From NCBI GenBank assembly GCA_020057535.1, contig JAGVFS010000080.1:1-5664 (forward strand): a stretch of DNA of 5,664 nt, written 5' to 3'. The notes below the pieces were generated by a model. It was given only the letters and a program-made list of their open reading frames with translations, was not told where the DNA came from and searched no databases. The translations under genes and the position numbers were made by a program. Shown here in pieces: positions 1 to 5,103 of the stretch (position 1 is its first letter; each line of letters starts with the position of its first letter). The stretch comes from Patescibacteria group bacterium (GTDB taxonomy: Bacteria > Patescibacteriota > Patescibacteriia > UBA2591 > PGYQ01).

Positions 1-1407
1 ATATTGTGGCATAATAAAGAAAAATTTAATGCCGATGATGTAATTTTTACCATTCAAAGTATTAAAGATCCGGAATTTAAAAGTCCTCTTTATAAAAATT
101 TTGAAGGGGTTAAAGTTGAAAAAATAGACGATTACACCGTTAAATTTATATTAGAAAAACCCTTTACTCCTTTTTTATCAAGTCTTCTCGTGGGAATTAT
201 TCCAGCTCATCTTTGGGGTGATATTCCTTCTAATCAAACTAATTTAGCTATTTATAATTTAAAGCCAATTGGCACGGGTCCATTTCAATTTCATTCTTTA
301 ATCAAAGATCAAAAAGGCCTTATTCAGTCTTATATTTTAAAAAGAAATCCTTTTTATTATGGTAAAAAAAGTTATTTAAATAAAATTGTTTTTAAATTTT
401 ATCCAGATTTTAAAAAAGCCATTGTGGATTTGAAAACAAAAAAAATTAATGGTTTAAATTATTTACCTAAAGATTTTTTATCTAAAGAATTAAATAAAAC
501 AATTTCTCAAAAAGATTTCATTTTTCATTCTTTTTATTTACCACAATACATGGCAATTTTTTTGAATCAACAAAAAAATCCATTACTTAAAGAAAAATCT
601 ATTCGCGAAGCCCTAGCTTTGTCTTTAGATAGGCAAAAAATTATAGACGAAGCATTAGATCAAGGGGGTGAAATTATTAACGCGCCAATTTTAAAAAATC
701 AAGTTGGATATAATCCTGAAATTAAAAAATATAATTATAACCTTGAAAAAGCAAAACAACTTTTAGCTAACGCTGGCTGGAAATTAAAAAAAGAAGGAGA
801 TAAACAGGAAAATAAAACAAAAAGAGATTTAAAAATTGAAATTAAAAAAATTGATGAAAATATCGCCAAATTTTTTCTTTATAAAAAAAAGCAAGAATTA
901 AAAATTATTTTAACTACAGTTGATCAATTTGAAAATATAAAAGTTGCAAAAATAATTCAAACATTTTGGCAAAATATTGGAATAAAAGTTGATTTAGAAA
1001 TTATTGATCCCAAAGATATTCAAAAAGAAGCGATTGAATTAAGAAATTATGAAGCTTTATTTTATGGCAATAATGTAGGGTTTGATCCAGATCCGTATCC
1101 TTTTTGGCATTCTTCTCAAGCTCAACATCCCGGTCTTAATTTAACTCTTTATTCTAATAAACAAGCGGATCTTTTTTTAGAAGAAGCTCGAAAAATCAAT
1201 GATTTAAAACAACGTGAAATAAAATATTTTAAATTTCAAAATATTTTAATGAAAGATTTGCCGGTTATTTTTCTTTATAATTCTACTCATACTTATATAG
1301 TTGATAAAAAAATAAAAAACATTAACGTTGAACGAATTATTAGTCCATCGGATCGTTTTATTGGAATTGAAAATTGGTATTTAAAAACGAAAAGAAAATT
1401 TAAATAA
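1..1407 (+). CDS. Solute-binding protein, family 5 (peptide ABC transporter type), 5'-truncated
   Basis: This is the 3' part of a bacterial family-5 extracellular solute-binding protein (DppA/OppA type), which captures peptides or similar solutes outside the membrane and hands them to an ABC permease. The frame is open from base 1 (468 codons, TAA stop). The TTG at base 4 is not a start: it lies inside the family motif seen at codons 3-18 (WHNKEKFNADDVIFTI, matching the usual 'WHDGxxxTADDVxFT'). Other family marks are PIGTGPFQF (codons 89-97), SIREALALSLDRQKI (200-214), the Asn-Leu-Glu-Lys-Ala...AGW segment (247-260) and the C-terminal 'GFDPDPYPFW' segment (360-369). The signal peptide and lobe-I start are missing, perhaps 80-120 residues. 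A Lys/Glu-rich stretch (about 261-300) looks like a charged surface insertion. No permease or ATPase gene is visible, so the ligand is unknown. The next feature, a tRNA, begins four bases after the stop. Confidence 0.9.
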   Translation: MLWHNKEKFNADDVIFTIQSIKDPEFKSPLYKNFEGVKVEKIDDYTVKFILEKPFTPFLSSLLVGIIPAHLWGDIPSNQTNLAIYNLKPIGTGPFQFHSLIKDQKGLIQSYILKRNPFYYGKKSYLNKIVFKFYPDFKKAIVDLKTKKINGLNYLPKDFLSKELNKTISQKDFIFHSFYLPQYMAIFLNQQKNPLLKEKSIREALALSLDRQKIIDEALDQGGEIINAPILKNQVGYNPEIKKYNYNLEKAKQLLANAGWKLKKEGDKQENKTKRDLKIEIKKIDENIAKFFLYKKKQELKIILTTVDQFENIKVAKIIQTFWQNIGIKVDLEIIDPKDIQKEAIELRNYEALFYGNNVGFDPDPYPFWHSSQAQHPGLNLTLYSNKQADLFLEEARKINDLKQREIKYFKFQNILMKDLPVIFLYNSTHTYIVDKKIKNINVERIISPSDRFIGIENWYLKTKRKFK

Positions 1408-1411
1408 TGGG

Positions 1412-1495
1412 GGGCGAGTGATGGAATTGGTAGACATGCAACGTTCAGGGCGTTGTCCTATTTATAGGATGAGAGTTCAAATCTCTCCTCGCCCA
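1412..1495 (+). tRNA. tRNA-Leu (anticodon CAG)
   Basis: A full class II cloverleaf can be folded by hand. The acceptor stem is GGGCGAG (1412-1418) with CTCGCCC (1488-1494) and discriminator A1495. The D-arm holds the typical Leu stretch GGAATTGGTAGAC. The anticodon stem is CAACG/CGTTG (1439-1443, 1451-1455) around loop TTCAGGG, giving anticodon CAG (1446-1448), which reads CUG. The long variable arm TCCTA-TTTA-TAGGA (1456-1469) and the T-arm GAGAG-TTCAAAT-CTCTC (1471-1487) are perfectly paired. The 3' CCA is not encoded (ACT follows), so a nucleotidyltransferase must add it. The gene lies 4 bases after the solute-binding protein stop and 43 bases before the RNase J ATG, so it may be transcribed with both. 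Confidence 0.97.
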
Positions 1496-1502
1496 CTAAT
1501 TA

Positions 1503-1524
1503 GTTTAGCTCAATAGGATAGTTA
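1503..1524 (+). other. tRNA D-arm-like fragment in the RNase J leader
   Basis: Just after tRNA-Leu, bases 1506-1521 read TAGCTCAATAGGATAG. This matches 15 of 16 positions of the common tRNA 5'-half sequence T8-A9-GCTC-AATTGGATAG. The 3' side of the D stem has decayed (GTTA in place of GAGC), and no anticodon arm, T-arm or acceptor stem follows. It may be a remnant of a second tRNA gene that once followed tRNA-Leu, or chance. It is not a working tRNA. Confidence 0.3.
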
Positions 1525-1538
1525 TTTTTACTTATTTT

Positions 1539-3356
1539 ATGTTTGATTTAAAATCAAAAAATTCAACTTCAATTCAACAGACGAATGTTTCACAAAATTC
1601 AGTTCCAATACAGCGAACAAATATTCCTCAACAGCCCTATCTTAAAAAACAAATTCGTCCTATGAATTCTATTCAATCTATTCAGCAAAAAGATAAAAAA
1701 CTTAAAATTATAGCTTTGGGTGGATTAGAAGAGGTTGGTAGAAATATGACATTATTTGAATATGATCAAGATATTGTAATTTTGGATATGGGTTTGCAAT
1801 TTCCAGAAGAAAATATGCCAGGCATTGATTTTATTATTCCTAATATTGAATACCTTCGAGGTAAAGAAAAAAATATTCGAGGAGTTATTTTTTCTCATGG
1901 TCATTTGGATCATATCGGCGCTTCTCCGATTCTTTTGGGAAAATTAGGCAATCCGCTTATTATTGGTCGTGATATGACAATTGCGATGATTAAACATCGT
2001 CAAGAGGACTATGAAAAAAATTCAGCTAAAAAATTAAAAACTATTATTATTAAAAATCTTCAAGAACGATTACGACTTGGTTTATTTGAAATAAATTTTT
2101 TTCAAATTGATCATTCTATTATTGATGCTGTTGGTATTATTATAAAAACGCCAGTAGCAACAATTATTCATCCAGGAGATTGGACCTTAGAAAAAAATAG
2201 CGAAAATAAACCGGTTCTTGATTATTCTTTTCTTTCACGACTTCCTAGACCAACTATTTTAATGTTGGAAAGTTTAGGCGCTATTGATGTTCGAAAAAGC
2301 ACTAGTACTTATGAAATGAAAAAAAATTTAACAAAGCTCATTAATGAAACACCAAATCGACTTATTATAGGCACTTTTTCTTCTCAAATTGAGAGAATTG
2401 GTTGGATTATTGAAACAGCGGAAAAAATTGGCAAAAAGGTTGCTTTGGGTGGATATAGCATGAAAGTAAATGTGGAAATTGCTAAAAAACTTGGTTATAT
2501 TAAAGCTGATAAAAGTACTTTAATAAAAATTGAACAGACTAAAAATTATCCAGATAATAAAATTATTATTCTTTGTACCGGCGCTCAAGGAGAAGGCAAC
2601 GCCGTCTTATCTCGCATTGTTAAAAATCAGCATCCTCATATTAAATTAAAAAAATCAGATACAGTTGTTTTTTCTTCTTCTATTATTCCGGGCAATGAAC
2701 GTACTGTTCAACAACTTAAAGATAGCCTTTATCGTCAATGCGATAATGTTATTCACGGAGATATTATGGACATTCATGTTTCTGGTCATGGTAATCGCAG
2801 TGATATTGTTTATATGCTTCAAACCATTAAGCCCACTTATTTTATTCCGGTCTATGCTTATCATTATATGCTTAAAGAAGCGGCTAAATTAGCTAAAAAA
2901 ATTGGCATAGAAGAAGATAAAATTTTTGTTCCAGATAATGGTCAAATTATTGAAGTTAGTTCAAAAAGTGTTCAATTAATCAATAAAAAAGTGCCTGCTA
3001 ATTATGTGTTTGTGGATGGTTTAGGCATTACTGATAGCAATAATGTGGTTTTGCGTGATAGAAAAATGATGGCGGAAGATGGAATGTTAGTGGTAATTTC
3101 TACAATAGACAGTAGGACTGGAAAATTAATCGGCAATCCTGATCTTATTTCTCGAGGGTTTGTTTATATGAAAGAAAACAAAGAGTTAATTGAACAAATT
3201 CGCAGTAAAGCAAAAAAAATTTTTAAAGAGAATGATCCTAGATCTAAGACGTTTGATATGTATTTAAAAGATAAAATTAGAAATGATTTAGGGCAATTTG
3301 TTTACATTAAAACTCAAAAAAGACCAATGATTTTGCCTGTCTTAATTGAAGTATAA
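1539..3356 (+). CDS. rnj: Ribonuclease J (MBL-fold beta-CASP RNase), divergent motif C
   Basis: RNase J is a cytoplasmic metal-dependent 5'-3' exonuclease and endonuclease of mRNA decay and rRNA maturation. The metallo-beta-lactamase part starts near residue 55 (KIIALGGLEEVGRNM). Its metal ligands are H120-x-H122-x-D124-H125, H192 and D214 (HPGDW). The beta-CASP insertion spans about 225-395, with motif A acid E244 (LMLES). Motif B lies in HVSGHG (H413, H417). The motif C position, His in the usual PVHGE, is Tyr439 (IPVYAYH), with His442 three residues on. The C-terminal domain runs from about 490 (DGLGITD...SRGFVYM). At 605 residues it exceeds the usual ~555 because of a Gln/Asn-rich N-terminal tail (1-50). 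ATG 1539 is the first start after an in-frame TAG at 1506-1508; no Shine-Dalgarno is seen, and Met42 is another possible start. The gene converges with lspA across 39 bases. Confidence 0.93.
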   Translation: MFDLKSKNSTSIQQTNVSQNSVPIQRTNIPQQPYLKKQIRPMNSIQSIQQKDKKLKIIALGGLEEVGRNMTLFEYDQDIVILDMGLQFPEENMPGIDFIIPNIEYLRGKEKNIRGVIFSHGHLDHIGASPILLGKLGNPLIIGRDMTIAMIKHRQEDYEKNSAKKLKTIIIKNLQERLRLGLFEINFFQIDHSIIDAVGIIIKTPVATIIHPGDWTLEKNSENKPVLDYSFLSRLPRPTILMLESLGAIDVRKSTSTYEMKKNLTKLINETPNRLIIGTFSSQIERIGWIIETAEKIGKKVALGGYSMKVNVEIAKKLGYIKADKSTLIKIEQTKNYPDNKIIILCTGAQGEGNAVLSRIVKNQHPHIKLKKSDTVVFSSSIIPGNERTVQQLKDSLYRQCDNVIHGDIMDIHVSGHGNRSDIVYMLQTIKPTYFIPVYAYHYMLKEAAKLAKKIGIEEDKIFVPDNGQIIEVSSKSVQLINKKVPANYVFVDGLGITDSNNVVLRDRKMMAEDGMLVVISTIDSRTGKLIGNPDLISRGFVYMKENKELIEQIRSKAKKIFKENDPRSKTFDMYLKDKIRNDLGQFVYIKTQKRPMILPVLIEV

Positions 3357-3395
3357 AAATTTTAAATTTTATAAGTCAATGTAGTAAATTATTTT

Positions 3396-3839
3396 TTATT
3401 TTATTGTTTTTTTGTTTTGGATTATTATTCCAATTCCGCCAATAATCATTAAATCAGATAGATTAAAAATAGGAAAAAATAAAAAATCTATAAAATCAAT
3501 CACATTGTCATAAAAAAAGCGGTCGATTAAATTACTAAAAGCGCCAAGAATTATTAGGGTTAAAGCTAAAATAATAATGGCGTTTTTTTTAATATAACTT
3601 TTTTTTAAGAAAAAAAATAAACCTAATAAAATTAGGCTTATTAAAAAATACATTAAAAATGAATTCAAATGAAAACCAAAAGCAATTCCAGAATTTTTAA
3701 ATATTTTTAAATTTAACCATTGAGAATTAAATGAAAAATTAGAATAGAGAAAAAAATATTTTAAAAAACGGTCAATAAAAAATAAAAGAAAAGAAAAAAA
3801 ATTAATCCAGAAAATTTGTAAAGAATAAAATTTAATCAT
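3396..3839 (-). CDS. lspA: Lipoprotein signal peptidase (signal peptidase II)
   Basis: LspA is an inner-membrane aspartyl protease that cuts the signal peptide from diacylglyceryl-modified prolipoproteins. At 147 residues it is close to the usual length (150-165). Four hydrophobic segments are visible at about 8-22, 60-78, 86-105 and 127-140. Family motifs are present: D23 with K28 (DRFLKY), NSGIAFG (49-55, usually NxGxAFG), SNLIDRFFYDNVIDFIDF (102-119) with catalytic D106, and FNLSD (125-129) with catalytic D129. The ATG is fixed because the frame is closed by a TAA seven codons upstream with no other usual start between. A purine-rich AGAGGGG lies about 20 bases before the ATG, too far for a normal ribosome site. 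It follows the traR-like gene by 79 bases on the same strand, so the two probably share a transcript. Confidence 0.93.
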   Translation of the reverse strand: MIKFYSLQIFWINFFSFLLFFIDRFLKYFFLYSNFSFNSQWLNLKIFKNSGIAFGFHLNSFLMYFLISLILLGLFFFLKKSYIKKNAIIILALTLIILGAFSNLIDRFFYDNVIDFIDFLFFPIFNLSDLMIIGGIGIIIQNKKTIK

Positions 3840-3918
3840 TTGTTTTAAAAATTTTATTTACCCCTCTTTTTTAATTTTCTCAAAATTAATTTTACAAAAT
3901 ATATAAATAATTTCTAAT

Positions 3919-4299
3919 TTAATTAGAAGAAGCGAGAGGTTTAGCAGTTTTTATACATTTTTGACAAATAATAGCAGCCGGAAAGATTAAAAGGCGTTTT
4001 TCTTCTATTTTTTTGCCGCATTTTTCGCAAATTCCAAATTTATTTTCTTTTATTTTTTTTAAAGCGCGATAAATTTGTTGAAGAGAAATTTCTAAACTAT
4101 TTTCTACTCCAATATTTTCTTCAAACTCTTCTATCTCTAAAGCATTATCGCCTTCCTCATTCCCAATATTAGGAAAGATGGCATTATAATCATCTTTTAT
4201 ATCTTTGCTTTTTATAGCAATTTCATTTAATTTTTTTTCTAATTTTTCTTTTTCTTCAAAAAGACTTTTTTTAATTTTTTCTATAAAATTTTTATCCAT
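3919..4299 (-). CDS. TraR/DksA-family C4 zinc-finger protein
   Basis: This 126-residue protein resembles DksA/TraR proteins, which enter the RNA polymerase secondary channel and change initiation at selected promoters. The N-terminal half (about 2-36) and the segment 68-87 are charged, heptad-like helices expected to form the coiled coil. Between them lies an acidic tip (FPNIGNEEGDNALE, 42-55). The C-terminal zinc finger is C91-x2-C94...C112-x2-C115 (GICEKCGKKIEE then ICQKC), as in the family. The DksA tip motif DxxDxA is only partly matched (NEEGDNA), so ppGpp-linked function cannot be assumed. The ATG has no clear Shine-Dalgarno. Upstream, a terminator-like hairpin (4346-4387) sits 47 bases before the start and no good promoter lies between them, so control by read-through is possible. 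lspA follows. Confidence 0.85.
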   Translation of the reverse strand: MDKNFIEKIKKSLFEEKEKLEKKLNEIAIKSKDIKDDYNAIFPNIGNEEGDNALEIEEFEENIGVENSLEISLQQIYRALKKIKENKFGICEKCGKKIEEKRLLIFPAAIICQKCIKTAKPLASSN

Positions 4300-4345
4300 A
4301 TATTTAATATTTTATTAAAATTTATAAAATCTACATAAATTAAAA

Positions 4346-4387
4346 GAGGGCGTAAAGCCCCTATTTATTTTTTGGGTTTACGCCCTC
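4346..4387 (-). terminator. Intrinsic terminator or attenuator hairpin
   Basis: GAGGGCGTAAA (4346-4356) and TTTACGCCCTC (4377-4387) form a perfect 11-bp stem. Three more G-C pairs (4358-4360 with 4374-4376) follow after one bulged base, around an A/T-rich loop. Read on the minus strand the stem is followed by TTTTAATTT; on the plus strand it is followed by ATTGTAAATC, with no T run, so it points leftward. It is by far the most G+C-rich segment of the gene-free region. It sits 47 bases before the traR-like ATG, so it either ends an upstream RNA or decides read-through into traR-lspA. Confidence 0.75.
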
Positions 4388-4525
4388 ATTGTAAATCTTA
4401 TATCTAAAAGATTTAAATAATTATTGCTTTTTATTATTATTTTTAAGCAAATATAATTATTATCTCTTTAAAAGATATAGATTTATAGAGAGCGTCTGAC
4501 TTCGCATAATTTCTTACCTTTTAAT

Positions 4526-4584
4526 GGGATTTATTTTTTATTAATAAATAATAAATCCCCTTTTGTTTTTGTTTTTTTCTTTTT
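4526..4584 (+). terminator. Weak plus-strand terminator-like hairpin with T tract
   Basis: GGGATTTATT (4526-4535) pairs with AATAAATCCC (4550-4559). On the plus strand a long T-rich run follows (4561-4584, broken only by G and C). The shape fits a rho-independent terminator, but only three pairs are G-C and no plus-strand gene ends nearby. It may simply be hairpin P4 of the minus-strand RNA seen from the other side. Confidence 0.25.
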
Positions 4585-4652
4585 AAAAATTAAGACAAGT
4601 CAGATTTTGTCTTAATTTAAAAAAAAGTAAGAAATTTAAAAGAACATATCTA

Positions 4653-4681
4653 TAAATATAATAATTATTATAATTTGTCAA
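4653..4681 (-). promoter_or_regulatory. Sigma70-like promoter, leftward
   Basis: Reading leftward, a perfect -35 TTGACA (4681 to 4676) is followed after 17 bases by TATTTA (4658 to 4653), or after 15 bases by the better -10 TATATT (4660 to 4655). Transcription would start near 4646-4648 and enter the structured region. The upstream edge of the -35 is one base from a DnaA box, so DnaA binding could affect this promoter. Confidence 0.5.
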
Positions 4682-4682
4682 C

Positions 4683-4704
4683 TTATTCACAGTACTTATC
4701 CACA
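4683..4704 (+). promoter_or_regulatory. Two perfect DnaA boxes
   Basis: TTATTCACA (4683-4691) and TTATCCACA (4696-4704) both match the DnaA consensus TTATNCACA exactly, in the same orientation, 13 bases start to start. They lie between a leftward and a rightward promoter candidate and next to several hundred bases of A+T-rich gene-free DNA. They could belong to a replication origin or to a DnaA-controlled divergent promoter. No dnaA or dnaN gene is in the window. Confidence 0.6.
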
Positions 4705-4752
4705 GTTTAATTAATTTTATATTTTGTAAAAAAATGAATAAAAAGTAATTTT

Positions 4753-4781
4753 TTGCAAATCTCGATATAATTTGATATTAT
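4753..4781 (+). promoter_or_regulatory. Sigma70-like promoter, rightward
   Basis: TTGCAA (4753-4758) and TATTAT (4776-4781) are spaced by 17 bases, matching the -35 in 4 of 6 and the -10 in 5 of 6 positions. Transcription would begin near 4788, giving a leader of about 315 bases before the cysteine-rich gene at 5104. In DNA this A+T-rich such matches arise by chance, so support is modest. Confidence 0.35.
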
Positions 4782-4865
4782 AAAGAATAAAAGACATGAA
4801 ACAGATTAATTTAATTTCTAGGTTAATTTAAGGAATTTTATAATTCCACAATGCCTCTTAAACAA

Positions 4866-4998
4866 TTAAATCCAAATATCAAAATTTAAATGACAAATAA
4901 AATTTCAAATTCAAAATTCAAAAATAATAATAACATTGTTTTGATTTAAAATTTTGGATTTTAGATTAATTATTTGAAATTTATTTAAATTAATTTGG
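4866..4998. repeat. Imperfect inverted repeat, low-complexity CAAAT/ATTTG type
   Basis: The two halves are imperfect reverse complements. Matching blocks from outside in are CCAAAT (4872-4877) with ATTTGG (4993-4998), ATTTAAAT (4884-4891) with ATTTAAAT (4983-4990), AAATTTCAAAT (4900-4910) with ATTTGAAATTT (4972-4982), and the CAAAATTCAAAA area (4912-4923) with TTTTGGATTTTAG (about 4951-4963). The left half also has direct repeats of 'TTCAAA'. I recall similar degenerate palindromic repeats of CAAAT/TCCAAA words dispersed in CPR genomes; that resemblance is from memory. No transposase or target-site duplication is evident. Confidence 0.5.
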
Positions 4999-5056
4999 TT
5001 AATTTAGAGTAATTAAAATTAAAATATATTTGTTTACATTAGCGAATTAGTCAGTT

Positions 5057-5086
5057 AACTTAATTTTAATAAAATTTCCTTAAGTT
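5057..5086. repeat. Short palindrome upstream of the cysteine-rich gene
   Basis: AACTTAA (5057-5063) and TTAAGTT (5080-5086) are perfect inverted arms around 16 A/T-rich bases, ending 17 bases before the ATG. It could be an operator or a small RNA hairpin near the ribosome site (AAGAAAG, 5088-5094). It could also be chance in such sequence. Confidence 0.25.
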
Positions 5087-5103
5087 TAAGAAAGCTATAA
5101 TAT

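Larger units (their letters stand above)
4340..4647 (-). ncRNA. Candidate structured RNA or attenuator leader upstream of traR
   Basis: On the minus strand this stretch runs from just after a sigma70-like promoter to a hairpin with a U-rich tail. In plus coordinates the helices are: P2, 4508-4517 with 4627-4636 (10 bp, perfect), enclosing hairpin P3 (4587-4598 with 4607-4618, 12 bp, loop 4599-4606) and hairpin P4 (4526-4535 with 4550-4559, 10 bp). P3 and P4 are joined by an A-rich linker. Further downstream are hairpin P5 (4417-4429 with 4445-4460, bulged), P6 (4393-4399 with 4408-4414, 7 bp) and the terminator. The P3 loop can also pair with 4495-4500. I recognise no family: it lacks the conserved cores of tmRNA, RNase P RNA, SRP RNA and the riboswitches I know. 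It may be a free RNA of about 300 nt or the 5' leader of traR-lspA. Ends are approximate. Confidence 0.45.

Noticed and set aside
4..6. TTG at base 4 as the start of the first gene
   Set aside because: It falls inside the conserved WH...ADDV motif of family-5 solute-binding proteins, and the frame is open to base 1, so the real start is outside the window.
2655..2892. Open frames on both strands inside the RNase J gene (2655-2864 minus, 2665-2892 plus)
   Set aside because: Both overlap the conserved RNase J core, have no ribosome site, and show no recognisable domain; they are shadows of the real frame.
3352..3373. A/T-only inverted repeat at the RNase J stop as a terminator
   Set aside because: The arms TATAAAA/TTTTATA have no G-C pair and no T run directly after on either strand.
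4340..4647. Structured region as tmRNA, RNase P RNA, SRP RNA or a tracrRNA
   Set aside because: No tRNA-like end or tag frame, no conserved RNase P or SRP core sequence, and no CRISPR repeats or cas genes in the window.
4481..4657. Outer stem ATTTATAGA/TCTATAAAT (4481-4489 with 4649-4657) as part of the RNA
   Set aside because: The 4649-4657 strand overlaps the -10 element, so it would probably not be transcribed; it remains only a DNA-level repeat unless the true start lies upstream.
4796..4949. Tiny plus-strand frames starting at 4796, 4851 and 4890 (11-19 codons)
   Set aside because: No ribosome sites, low-complexity codons, and the last two overlap or lie in the inverted repeat.
5096..5101. 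TATAAT as the -10 of the cysteine-rich gene
   Set aside because: It ends two bases before the ATG, so transcription would start downstream of the start codon, and no -35 lies at the right distance.
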